Shown here: piece by piece, positions 1 through 6,808 of the stretch
Layout: every line of letters begins with the position of its first letter
How positions within the stretch are numbered: the stretch's first letter is position 1
Source: Planctomycetota bacterium
GTDB lineage: Bacteria; Planctomycetota; PUPC01; JABMSA01; JAUWKK01
Direction of reading: 5' to 3'
Length of the DNA stretch: 9,793 nucleotides
Assembly (NCBI GenBank): GCA_030614245.1
Contig: JAUWKK010000077.1
Coordinates: 1 to 9,793 of the forward strand
Notes under the pieces: model-generated
The model's database searches: none
Told to the model about the DNA's origin: nothing
Seen by the model: only the letters and a program-made list of their open reading frames with translations
Made by a program: the position numbers and the translations under genes

Positions 1-1
1 A

Positions 2-157
2 CTGCCCGGCAACGTCGACGCCATACGCGAAGAAGTAACCGAAGAGGAGGCGCTCGAACTCATCCGCGCCCGCACCCTCCTGTGGGCCGTACTCGCCTTG
101 TTCACCGCCATCATAGCCACTGAATGGTGGCTCCGCAAACGGAAGATGCTCATGTAG
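2..157 (+). CDS. C-terminal end of a membrane protein (5' truncated by window edge)
   Basis: The frame is open from the first bases and ends at TAG 155-157, giving 51 residues. The first part is acidic and helical (EEVTEEEALELIRAR). One hydrophobic membrane segment follows (LLWAVLALFTAIIA), then a short basic cytoplasmic tail, EWWLRKRKMLM. A final membrane helix followed by E-W-x-L-R-R/K is the usual ending of large VWA/BatA-like or glutamine-amidotransferase-like membrane proteins of environmental Gram-negative bacteria; that family assignment is inference, because only the tail is visible. The stop codon lies nine bases before a tRNA fragment, so the gene's end directly abuts that remnant. 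It is a real coding end by composition and frame, but its function cannot be stated. Confidence 0.6.
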   Translation: MPGNVDAIREEVTEEEALELIRARTLLWAVLALFTAIIATEWWLRKRKMLM

Positions 158-165
158 CGCGTGTG

Positions 166-213
166 TCAGGCTCATAACCCGGAGGTCGCAGGTTCGAATC
201 CTGCCCCTGCTCA
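166..213 (+). pseudogene. 3' fragment of initiator-like tRNA-Met (CAT anticodon)
   Basis: Bases 171-177 read CTCATAA, an anticodon loop with CAT. They are flanked by TCAGG (166-170) and CCCGG (178-182), which pair except for one A-C mismatch where initiator tRNAs usually have G-C. A variable loop AGGTC (183-187) follows, then a perfect T arm: GCAGG, TTCGAAT, CCTGC (188-204). The 3' acceptor strand is CCCTGCT (205-211). No matching 5' acceptor strand (AGCAGGG) or proper D arm exists upstream; that space is the end of the preceding gene. The three G-C pairs that define initiator tRNAs are reduced to two. I read it as a tRNA remnant, possibly left by integration or rearrangement at a tRNA 3' end, and not as a working tRNA. 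Confidence 0.6.
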
Positions 214-320
214 TCGACAACGATAACCGCGTATGGAAACGAACAGAAGAAGGACAAATGACAGATCCGACCCTCGTCGGGTCGAATCGGAAGCGACTTC
301 GTGTAATCGGGAGTGAAACA

Positions 321-1265
321 ATGTCAAGCTTGACAAGGATCCTAACAACTAGCCGGCTTCGCCCCACACTGCTTGGTGTGATCACGCTCGGCTTTCTGAC
401 CTCGAACGCAATATGCGCCGTCCCTGTCACCGAGAAGGACGCCATCGAGATTGTGAGGGCCTTCTGTGAACGGGCAAACGTGACATTCCCGGAAGCCAAG
501 GATGTTCCACTGACCAAGCGCCTTGGTCCAGCCACCAGGAAAGTCATGAGTGGCCGTAATTGCATCAGGTTCATGTCGGGAGACTTATCCGCCGCGATTG
601 ACTGCGACAGCGCGGAGCTGACCTTCTTCATGAACGGGTACCGCATGAGGGAGATTGGGAGAACCGGCCCTCCGAAGAAGCCCCCCTGCGAAGTCTTGAA
701 GAGGGCCCGGCAACTACGAGACTGCGCCTATCGGGCGCACAAGGGCACCCTCAAACTGAGCCACATCACGTTCACCACCGCTCAGGGGTACTGGCGAGCC
801 GGGTGGCGGATTCTGGTGGATGGATACGAACCGCTCTATGCTAATAACATCTCGGTGGAATTCTGCGAATCCGGGGAGCTCCTCTCTTACATGTGCAGGC
901 GTTGGTGTGACACCGTCAGCACGAAGGTGGGGGTCGGCGATGAGGCCGCCATCGAGGCATCCGCTCCCGCCGCGGAGAAGATTGCGAAGAGGTTCAAGCT
1001 GCGCAAACGGGGGTTCACAGCGGCTGGGGCGGAGCCCCGAGGCCTGTTCGTGCTCGTGCCCAACTGGATTCTAGATCCGGATCGCCCCGATTGGGAAGTA
1101 ATGGACCCCAAGGGCGCTGACGCGAAGCTGGCATGGGTGGTAGATTGGCATTACGCTCATTCCGATCAGTTCCAGGGAAAGGTTGAGTACCCGATGCCGC
1201 CTGATGTCACCGTTTACGTGGAGGCGAGCAGCGGCAAGGTTATCGGAGGCAGCTGCACACCGTGA
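321..1265 (+). CDS. Secreted protein with PepSY/YcdB-like repeats
   Basis: The product has 314 residues with a clear signal peptide: basic residues near the N-terminus, then a hydrophobic core (TLLGVITLGFL) and a cleavage region near NAICA/VPV (about residue 33). I chose ATG 321 because GGGAG at 309-313 sits seven bases upstream and the signal peptide then starts correctly. An in-frame ATG at 258 also has an upstream AAGGA but would add a polar 21-residue leader. The mature protein starts with TEKDAIEIVRAFCE and holds at least two similar blocks. Each has tryptophans (GYWRAGWRILVDG; AWVVDWHY) and then a strand ending in 'sG': VEFCESGELL and VYVEASSGKVIGG. The latter is the usual close of PepSY-type repeats. 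About nine cysteines are spread over the mature chain, so disulfides are likely after export. The family call is from pattern only and the role is unknown. It stands alone, with no same-strand partner. Confidence 0.7.
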   Translation: MSSLTRILTTSRLRPTLLGVITLGFLTSNAICAVPVTEKDAIEIVRAFCERANVTFPEAKDVPLTKRLGPATRKVMSGRNCIRFMSGDLSAAIDCDSAELTFFMNGYRMREIGRTGPPKKPPCEVLKRARQLRDCAYRAHKGTLKLSHITFTTAQGYWRAGWRILVDGYEPLYANNISVEFCESGELLSYMCRRWCDTVSTKVGVGDEAAIEASAPAAEKIAKRFKLRKRGFTAAGAEPRGLFVLVPNWILDPDRPDWEVMDPKGADAKLAWVVDWHYAHSDQFQGKVEYPMPPDVTVYVEASSGKVIGGSCTP

Positions 1266-1472
1266 AGTGCGATGCTGGCGCACGTGAAGCATCACAACCG
1301 CGTGTCGTCAATGAACGGGAAAGCCTGACATTGGCTAAAGGGAACCGTAAGAAAGCCCGGCCTTGAGACGCCCGTGCTGTCTCAGGCTCGAAAACATGCC
1401 CGCTACCGTAATAGGTGAGCGGGCATGCAGTAGCCAAGCAAATATAGGCGGCCTGCCCCACGGACCGGCATC
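1266..1472. other. Intergenic gap between convergent genes, with hairpins
   Basis: No gene is supported here. Just after the stop of the left gene is a small hairpin, GTGCG (1267-1271) with CGCAC (1279-1283). A second has arms GCCTTGAGAC (1360-1369) and GTCTCAGGC (1379-1387), with one bulged T. A third, the 10-bp stem at 1395-1427, is listed as a terminator. The left gene has no U-tract-type terminator on its own strand. Confidence 0.5.
1391..1427 (-). terminator. Likely intrinsic terminator of the cytochrome gene
   Basis: Bases 1395-1404 (CATGCCCGCT) and 1418-1427 (AGCGGGCATG) form a perfect 10-bp stem around a 13-base loop. Read on the minus strand, the stem is followed directly by TTTT (complement of 1391-1394), about 45 bases past the stop of the minus-strand gene. 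The U-run is short, so efficiency is uncertain. Read on the plus strand there is no U-run. Confidence 0.5.
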
Positions 1473-3341
1473 CTACAGCGAGAGCACGAACTCGACGAGA
1501 TCGGCGATCTGCTGCTTCGAGAGGTGCGATGTGGCCCCGTGCTTATCCTTGGGGTTATCTCTGGTGAGCATATCGGTCAGCGTCACGGCTCGGCCATCGT
1601 GGAGGTAAGGCCCGGTGCGCCAGCACTCGATCAGTGTCGGTGTGTCGAACTCATCCACGCGCGACAGCTTACCGCGAGACCCGACGTCGTACTTCTTGAG
1701 ATTCGTGTACAGAGGCGCCGGATGGCAGACAGCACAACCGACCTTGCCGCTGTTGAATAGCTTCTCGCCGCGCTTGGCGGCCTTGCTCAGCTTGCCTTTG
1801 ACCAGATACGGGCTGGGCATGGGCTTGAGCGACTTGAGGAATGCATCGATCGCCTGCGCGTCTTTCTCGGGCCGCACGGCGAACTGGATGTAGCGGATGC
1901 CGGAGCGCACGGCGACCTCGGCGCTGGCACGGACGCCCGTGATCATCGCCGGTGGCGTCTTGTGTGCCAATAGCATGCTCTTGGTGCTCTTTGGATTGCC
2001 GATGCCGTCGTTTAGCAGGTCCCAGTTCAATCCATCCGTGCGGATATCCGGATGGCAGCTCGAGCAGCTCTGCCAGGTCTGGAAGCACAATGCTGCGTTG
2101 TTGAAGAAAATCTCACCCTGGCGAACCTGGCTGATTTTCGGTTTCGGCCCCAGTGCTACCTGCTTCACATCCGACCGGGCCTTGACCGCCAGATCGACGA
2201 CACTCAGTGTGTCCGTGAAATACTCGGCAACGTAAGCCTTCGTCCCGATCACTACAATCGCGCGCGGGCCGTTACCGGCAAGACGAATCCGCCGCCGCAG
2301 GCCCACGAGGAACGAAAGGTCGTTCGGCACGTCCTCTTGCGAGAGCGAAGCCGCCGTGTAGTTCACAGCCTTAGTCGGGTCAACTTTCTCGGGCAGTTTC
2401 GCCAGCTTGGCCATCAGCCCCGGGGCGTTGATCACGCTCAGCTCCTGAGTACCGGCATGTGTGACGCAGATGCTCTTGCTGTCCGCCGTGCAGGTTACGC
2501 CCCAAGGGTTCGCGGCGCCTTTGTCGACGTCGTCGAGAAGGACCGTGTTGACCAGCTTTAGTCCTGCTGGATCAATGATGCTCATCGCGTTGGTGTTCAT
2601 CCAGCCGCGTTCGAGCTGCGTGGTGGGCATGTGGAATCGACCGAGAATATGCGAGACGTACGCGTACTTGCCGTCGGGCGCCACGCAGATGCCGCGAAGG
2701 CCGACGCTGCCGCTGGGCAGCTTCACGGTCGCGACCACCTTGCGGGTGGCGGTGTCCACAATCGAGACGTTCGAGCCTACGTAATTCACGTCACCCGGGC
2801 CCGGAGACAGGTGATTGGCTATCAGGAGCAGTTTCCCGTCCGGAGTGACGGCCGCGCCGATCGGCTCGCGGCCGACCGGCACCCGCGCCACGACCTTAGC
2901 CTTCTCAACGTCGATCACCGCAATTGCATTATTGAATCGATTGCACACGTAGGCGAACTTGCCGTCGGGGCTGAGCGCCGGGCCGCAGGTACCGTGTCCC
3001 ACTGGAATGGTCTTGCTCACTTTTGCGGCTTTCGTGTCGACGATGCAGACCGTGCCGGACGGTGATGCACACGTTACGATCAGCCGTGTTCCATCCGCCG
3101 AAACGGCGAGACCCGTCGGATTCGACTTCACCGAGATCGTCTTGACTATCTTTGACGAAGCGACGTCAAATACCGCCACTTGCCGGCCGTCGTATTCCGC
3201 GATGTATATGGTCTTCCCGTCTCTTGTAGCGGCCATCGCGCAGGGCGAAAGATAATCCGCCGCTGCGGCTTCGCATACAAAACCTGCCACAGAAGCCAAC
3301 GACACAAACACTGCAATGCTCAACACTACTGATTTTCTCAT
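1473..3341 (-). CDS. YVTN beta-propeller fused to dihaem cytochrome c peroxidase-like domain
   Basis: The 622-residue product begins with a Sec signal peptide (MRKSVVLSIAVFVSLASVAG, cleavage near AAAA/DY). Residues 30-385 are a seven-bladed-type propeller of YVTN/WD-like repeats, with recurring PDGK/ADGT turns, 'IDVEKAKVVARVPVG' strands and 'YVAEY/YVCN' motifs. Residues 405-622 are a cytochrome c domain with two haem attachment sites, CSSCH (426-430) and CAVCH (536-540). The C-terminal TPTLIECWRTGPYLHDGRA block (567-585) is characteristic of dihaem cytochrome c peroxidase/MauG relatives. It should act outside the cytoplasm as an electron-transfer or redox enzyme, with the propeller as a partner or substrate-binding module; the substrate is unknown. 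The start is supported by AAAGGA ending nine bases before the ATG on the minus strand. The gene is monocistronic in this window. Two-domain proteins of this type are known in environmental bacteria, usually annotated YVTN-family or cytochrome c peroxidase. Confidence 0.85.
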   Translation of the reverse strand: MRKSVVLSIAVFVSLASVAGFVCEAAAADYLSPCAMAATRDGKTIYIAEYDGRQVAVFDVASSKIVKTISVKSNPTGLAVSADGTRLIVTCASPSGTVCIVDTKAAKVSKTIPVGHGTCGPALSPDGKFAYVCNRFNNAIAVIDVEKAKVVARVPVGREPIGAAVTPDGKLLLIANHLSPGPGDVNYVGSNVSIVDTATRKVVATVKLPSGSVGLRGICVAPDGKYAYVSHILGRFHMPTTQLERGWMNTNAMSIIDPAGLKLVNTVLLDDVDKGAANPWGVTCTADSKSICVTHAGTQELSVINAPGLMAKLAKLPEKVDPTKAVNYTAASLSQEDVPNDLSFLVGLRRRIRLAGNGPRAIVVIGTKAYVAEYFTDTLSVVDLAVKARSDVKQVALGPKPKISQVRQGEIFFNNAALCFQTWQSCSSCHPDIRTDGLNWDLLNDGIGNPKSTKSMLLAHKTPPAMITGVRASAEVAVRSGIRYIQFAVRPEKDAQAIDAFLKSLKPMPSPYLVKGKLSKAAKRGEKLFNSGKVGCAVCHPAPLYTNLKKYDVGSRGKLSRVDEFDTPTLIECWRTGPYLHDGRAVTLTDMLTRDNPKDKHGATSHLSKQQIADLVEFVLSL

Positions 3342-3946
3342 TGTCTTTTTTCCTTTTTCTCAGCCCAGAAAACCACGTGACTAAACCAAAATGTTATCCG
3401 CTCTTGCCTCCAACTGCAAGGACAATTCCGGCAGGATATTTGATTAGTTCTTCTGATTACTATTTTTGACAAACCCACCCATAGCCCCGATGTGGTGCAT
3501 CACTATCCCCAGGAATCCCACCCTGAGATGGCAGTATCACCCTCGATTCCGCTTGTCACTTGGCGTTTCACCGCAGCCAGTCCGTCCGAGCCGGTTGCGT
3601 TGTGGGTTTTCGGACCTCGGCGCGCGTTCGCGGGCCGGCACCGCGGTCAGGACGCGCTGCCTGAGATAGATTCCACGGAGTTGCGGATTTAATCCCCTTC
3701 GCAAGCGAGATACTCTTAAGGCCTGCGGGGAAGATAGTTTTTCGACGTGTCGCAACTTCGCTTCTCACAAGCGGCACCGAGCTACGCAACCGGCTCGGCC
3801 CATTCAGTTCGGCGGCAAATCTTGCGGATACACTCTTGCAGTTTCGGCGGCGAATCGGTACATTGCCCGGCGCAATCCCGGGCCGGGCCTTGTGAACCGC
3901 CCGGATTTCGCATGATTGTTCTTTTCTATCGGAAAGGGAAAACGCA
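3342..3946. other. 605-base gene-free divergent region
   Basis: The stretch lies between the minus-strand cytochrome gene and the plus-strand thuA-like gene. The first 130 bases are AT-richer and hold the possible promoter of the cytochrome gene. The rest is GC-rich. Short open frames exist on both strands, but none has a convincing ribosome site, family motif or hydrophobic pattern. Small structures seen are GTCCGA/TCGGAC (3584-3589, 3610-3615), a near-direct repeat AGTTCGGCGGCAAATC (3806-3821) against AGTTTCGGCGGCGAATC (3840-3856), and a hairpin GCCCGG/CCGGGC (3865-3870, 3883-3888) about 60 bases before the thuA-like start. No riboswitch fold or RNA gene was recognised. It could contain a decayed gene, which I cannot show. 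Confidence 0.4.
3443..3472 (-). promoter_or_regulatory. Possible sigma70-like promoter for the cytochrome gene
   Basis: On the minus strand TTGTCA (complement of 3467-3472) is followed after 18 bases by ACTAAT (complement of 3443-3448), in a locally AT-rich patch about 100 bases upstream of the start codon. The -35 matches five of six consensus bases and the -10 four of six. Promoter consensus in this lineage is unknown, so this is a weak call. Confidence 0.25.
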
Positions 3947-4579
3947 ATGAAGAAGGCTTTGATTGTATACGGCGGCTGGGACGGCCACGAGCCTGACAAG
4001 GTGGCCGCCGTCACCGAGAAGGCGCTGAAGGGGGAGGGCTTTGATGTCGAGCTCTCCGAGACACTGGATGCTCTCAACGACGAAGCGCGGCTGCTGGGAT
4101 TCGATCTGATCGTGCCGTGCTGGACGATGGGCAAGATCGAGGGCAGCCAGGCGGCGGCGCTCTGCGGGGCCGTCAGGCAAGGCGTCGGTATCGCCGGGTT
4201 CCACGGCGGAATGGGCGATGCGTTCCGCGAGAATACCGGATTCCAGCGCATGGTCGGCGGGCAGTTCGTATCGCACCCGCAGCAGTTCGAGTATCGCGTC
4301 TACGTCGTCGATCACATGGACCCCATAACGGCGGGCATCGACCACTTCAACATCTTCAGCGAACAGTATTACATGCACGTCGATCCGTCGAACCGCGTCC
4401 TCGCGGTGACGGTGATCGAAGAGAGCGGGTGCATAATGCCGGTGATATGGAAGCGGCTGTACGGTAAGGGCCGCGTGTTCTATTCGGCGCGCGGTCACGC
4501 GGCGAAGGAGTTCGAGATTCCCGAGGTGCTCGCGACCGCCACGCGCGGAATGCTCTGGGCCGCCGAGCGGTCCGCCTGA
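3947..4579 (+). CDS. ThuA-like domain protein
   Basis: The 210-residue product is one ThuA-like domain, a class I glutamine-amidotransferase-like fold first named from trehalose utilisation. Features seen: the N-terminal strand and glycine turn KALIVYGGWDGHEP (3-16), the central GIAGFHGGMGDAF (81-93) followed by FVSHP, the paired motif DHMDPITAGIDHF (122-134) with EQYYMHV (139-145), and the closing YGKGRVFYSARGH (172-184). This is the complete layout of the family, so the gene looks intact. AAAGGG lies about nine bases before the ATG. No signal peptide is seen, so it is cytoplasmic. The reaction of most ThuA-like proteins is unproven; many sit beside sugar dehydrogenases, isomerases or hydrolases. 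The next gene, 86 bases downstream on the same strand, is a uronate-isomerase-like protein, which supports a role in sugar or uronate breakdown. Confidence 0.85.
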   Translation: MKKALIVYGGWDGHEPDKVAAVTEKALKGEGFDVELSETLDALNDEARLLGFDLIVPCWTMGKIEGSQAAALCGAVRQGVGIAGFHGGMGDAFRENTGFQRMVGGQFVSHPQQFEYRVYVVDHMDPITAGIDHFNIFSEQYYMHVDPSNRVLAVTVIEESGCIMPVIWKRLYGKGRVFYSARGHAAKEFEIPEVLATATRGMLWAAERSA

Positions 4580-4665
4580 CGGCTCCTCGGATAGAATCGC
4601 CAGCTGCCGTGCATCATTATCGTTTGTTCGATATCGACCCGACCCCGCGATGGAGGGTGAACCCT

Positions 4666-5904
4666 ATGAACGCACCACAAGACCTCCGCCCTCTTGTCCA
4701 CAGGGTCGTCGGCGAGACGCCGATTCTGGACGTCCACACACACCTGTTCACGCCGCAATTCGCCGACCTGCTGCTGTGGGGAATCGACGAGTTGATCGCC
4801 TATCACTACCTCGTCGCCGAGGTCTTCCAGGCGGCTCCGCTCAAGTACGATGAATTCTGGGCGATGCCCAAGACGGAGCAGGCCGATCTCATCTGGAAGC
4901 AGCTCTTCCTGGAGCGCTCGCCGCTAAGCGAAGCCTGCCGAGGCGTGCTAACCTGCCTGCAAGCGTTCGGCCTCGATCTCTCAAGCCGCAACCTCGACGG
5001 CTATCGCGAATACTTCGCGTCCAAGAGCGTCGAGGAACACATCGACACCGTATTCGAGACGGCCAACCTGTCGGCAGTTGTTATGACGAACAATCCGTTC
5101 GACCCCGACGAGCGCCTTGCCTGTGAAGGCGGGCTCGAGCCCGACAGCCGGTTCCTCCCTTCGCTGCGGATCGATCCGCTGACGATGGACTGGGACGGCG
5201 CACGCGAGAAACTGGCGGGATGGGGCTACGACGTCGGCCCGGAGATCGACAGGCGGACCGCCGCTGAAGTCCGACGCTTTCTCTCCGACTGGATCGCTCG
5301 TATCAAGCCGCTGTATCTGGCGGCGTCGCTGGCCCCCGATTACGCCTGCGAAACCGAGACGCCGCGCGGCAGGATGGTCGATCGGTGCATCCTGCCGATC
5401 TGCCGCCAATACGACATCCCGTTCGCCAATATGATCGGCGTGAAGAAGCTGGTCAATCCGAAGCTGCGCCTGGCCGGTGATTCCGTCGGCAAGGGCGACA
5501 TCAAGGCCGTCGAGCAATACTGCTCGCGCTATCCCGACAACCGCTTCCTCGTCACGATGCTCAGCCGCGAGAACCAGCACGAGCTGTGCGTTGCATCGCG
5601 GAAGTTCCCCAACCTGATGGTCTTCGGCTGCTGGTGGTTCCTCAATGATCCATCGATCATCGAAGAGCTGACACGCGAGCGTTTCGAGCTGCTGGGGCTG
5701 AGTGTGATCCCGCAGCATTCCGATGCACGAGTGCTCGATCAGCTCGTCTACAAGTGGGCACACTCGCGGCGGATCATCGCCGACGTGCTCGCGGACAAGT
5801 ACGCCGACGTCTGCTCAACCGGCTGGAAGGCTACCGAAGACGAGATCAGGCGTGACGCGAGGCTGCTTTTCAGTGGGAATTTCGAGAGATTCGTCGGGAA
5901 GTAG
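4666..5904 (+). CDS. Uronate isomerase-like (UxaC-related) amidohydrolase
   Basis: The 412-residue product is a TIM-barrel amidohydrolase related to glucuronate/uronate isomerase UxaC. ATG 4666 is preferred over the in-frame ATG 4609 because GGAGGGTG (4652-4659) sits six bases before it. The metal-binding HxH is present as DVHTH (22-26). The C-terminal half follows UxaC in order: a strand ending ANMIGV (254-259), LRLAGDSVGKGD, a GCWWFLND block (321-328) matching the UxaC WWFND block, HSDARVL (351-357) in place of TDSRSF with the Asp kept, and a closing LFSGNFERF helix. Two UxaC signatures differ: the QLHIGA histidine aligns with Met255, and RHEYFRR becomes KWAHSRR. It may therefore act on another sugar acid or be a non-isomerase relative. 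It is cytoplasmic and probably cotranscribed with the upstream thuA-like gene. I am confident of the superfamily but not of the substrate. Confidence 0.75.
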   Translation: MNAPQDLRPLVHRVVGETPILDVHTHLFTPQFADLLLWGIDELIAYHYLVAEVFQAAPLKYDEFWAMPKTEQADLIWKQLFLERSPLSEACRGVLTCLQAFGLDLSSRNLDGYREYFASKSVEEHIDTVFETANLSAVVMTNNPFDPDERLACEGGLEPDSRFLPSLRIDPLTMDWDGAREKLAGWGYDVGPEIDRRTAAEVRRFLSDWIARIKPLYLAASLAPDYACETETPRGRMVDRCILPICRQYDIPFANMIGVKKLVNPKLRLAGDSVGKGDIKAVEQYCSRYPDNRFLVTMLSRENQHELCVASRKFPNLMVFGCWWFLNDPSIIEELTRERFELLGLSVIPQHSDARVLDQLVYKWAHSRRIIADVLADKYADVCSTGWKATEDEIRRDARLLFSGNFERFVGK

Positions 5905-5922
5905 GCAGAGGAGGCCCATGCC

Positions 5923-5944
5923 GGGGCGGTGCGCGAACCGCCCC
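5923..5944. repeat. 8-bp palindrome between convergent genes
   Basis: GGGGCGGT (5923-5930) and ACCGCCCC (5937-5944) form a perfect 8-bp stem with loop GCGCGA. It fills the 39-base gap between the uronate-isomerase-like gene and the stop codon of the minus-strand sensor-like gene, overlapping that stop by one base. Neither strand has a U-run, so it is either a rho-independent-like barrier without U-tract or a copy of a dispersed GC-rich palindrome. Confidence 0.5.
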
Positions 5945-6678
5945 TACGCAACTGTGCCGGGGCTTTTCCTGGCCGCCGGTGTGTGTGCTCGCATTGTCAG
6001 CAGGATGAGGCCGAGCTGCACGCCGCCGCTCTCGCCCTTGATGGGAACGAACGTGGCATCGACCTCGCGCGGCTCGGAGCTCGGCGCGATGCGCAGCGCG
6101 CAGGCAACGTGGCTCTCCCGGCGCTCGAGCTCGAATGCCCGTCTGAACGCATCGGCGAATTCCTTGTTATCTGTGTGACGCAGGATGAATTCGACGTTGA
6201 CCGACGCCCCGCTCAGGTCGAGCGCGCGCTGGCAGGCCTGGTTCGAGCGGCCGGTATTGGCAGGCAGTTCAACGATCATCGCCGGAGTGGTCAGGCGGCT
6301 CAGCAAGGTATACATCGCCCTGTTGGCGTATGCAGTTCGGTTTGCGCGCAGATCGTCATACTCCTTGAGCTGCGCCGTTACGTAGTTAGTCATTTCGATC
6401 AGTTCCGCCATTTCTCCGCACGCAACCGTCTCGATGTGTTCATCGAACTCGCCTTCCCTGAGTGCCCGCAGCGCCCTGAGCATCTGGACGCAAAAGGACC
6501 CGAGCCCCAGCGCGGTTCCTCCCGCAACGATCGCCGACAGCACGAGCACGGCGATGCTTACGCCGCCGAGAACGGGGTGTTCCGGGTCGAACTCAACGAC
6601 GAGATATACAGCCACGCACGTTGAGAAGACGAACGAAATCCCCAGCAGCGTTCGGTATATCGGCCGTCGACGCCTCAT
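5944..6678 (-). CDS. Orphan two-TM, HAMP-like, PAS-like membrane sensor protein
   Basis: The 244-residue product has a basic start (MRRRRPIYR) and two membrane helices (about 8-29 and 36-64) joined by a very short loop, DPEHPV. A HAMP-like helical linker follows (about 65-113: LRALREGEFDEHIETV...GEMAELIEMTNYV), then a PAS-like domain (about 117-228: LLSRLTTPAMIVELPANTG with a later N-x-A and a final V-x-L-G-L-I-L-L strand). No histidine kinase, GGDEF, methyl-accepting or DNA-binding domain follows; the protein ends after a short polar tail. It looks like a histidine-kinase sensor half without an output module. GGAGGG lies eight bases before the ATG. It is the last of three same-strand genes after ktrB and ktrA, separated from ktrA by 130 bases that contain the heptad repeats. 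A link to K+ or osmotic sensing is inference from position only. Confidence 0.6.
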   Translation of the reverse strand: MRRRRPIYRTLLGISFVFSTCVAVYLVVEFDPEHPVLGGVSIAVLVLSAIVAGGTALGLGSFCVQMLRALRALREGEFDEHIETVACGEMAELIEMTNYVTAQLKEYDDLRANRTAYANRAMYTLLSRLTTPAMIVELPANTGRSNQACQRALDLSGASVNVEFILRHTDNKEFADAFRRAFELERRESHVACALRIAPSSEPREVDATFVPIKGESGGVQLGLILLTMRAHTPAARKSPGTVA

Positions 6679-6697
6679 CGTGCAGCCCTCCGTTGTT

Positions 6698-6799
6698 CAG
6701 TAAGCAGTAATCAGTTATCAGTAAGCAGTTATCAGCAAAGGAAGAATGATGATACTGGCCACTGGCCACTGAACACTGATCACTGAACACTGATCACTG
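6698..6799. repeat. Facing arrays of CAGT-N3 heptad repeats
   Basis: Bases 6698-6735 hold six units with a 7-base period: CAGTAAG, CAGTAAT, CAGTTAT, CAGTAAG, CAGTTAT, CAGC. Bases 6754-6799 hold seven ACTG units, again every seven bases, with spacers GCC, GCC, AAC, ATC, AAC, ATC; this includes two exact copies of ACTGAACACTGATC. ACTG is the complement of CAGT, so the second array is the first in reverse orientation with different N3 bases. An 18-base spacer separates them. In RNA the CAGT and ACTG blocks can pair in register with 3-base internal loops. The element lies between ktrA and the sensor-like gene, ending about 20 bases before that gene's start codon. Confidence 0.85.
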
Positions 6800-6808
6800 G
6801 CAATCCGG

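Noticed and set aside
258..320. In-frame upstream start ATG 258 for the secreted PepSY-like protein
   Set aside because: It would put a 21-residue polar leader before the signal peptide; ATG 321 has its own GGGAG at proper spacing and begins right at the export signal.
3537..3755. A 72-codon minus-strand open frame in the divergent gap
   Set aside because: There is no ribosome site or recognisable motif and the product is very Arg-rich; I could not exclude a decayed gene but have no support for one.
3806..3856. Two near-copies of AGTT(T)CGGCGGC(A/G)AATC as an operator pair
   Set aside because: They are short, imperfect, 34 bases apart and not dyad-symmetric; chance similarity in GC-rich DNA explains them.
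3568..4251. A 227-codon minus-strand open frame opposite the thuA-like gene
   Set aside because: It is antisense to a complete, well-recognised ThuA-like gene, has a Ser/Pro/Arg-rich product with no motif, and the open frame follows from the high GC third positions of the real gene.
6698..6799. Reading the heptad arrays as a CRISPR array
   Set aside because: The period is only seven bases, the repeat core is four bases, the two halves are inverted, and there is no cas gene.
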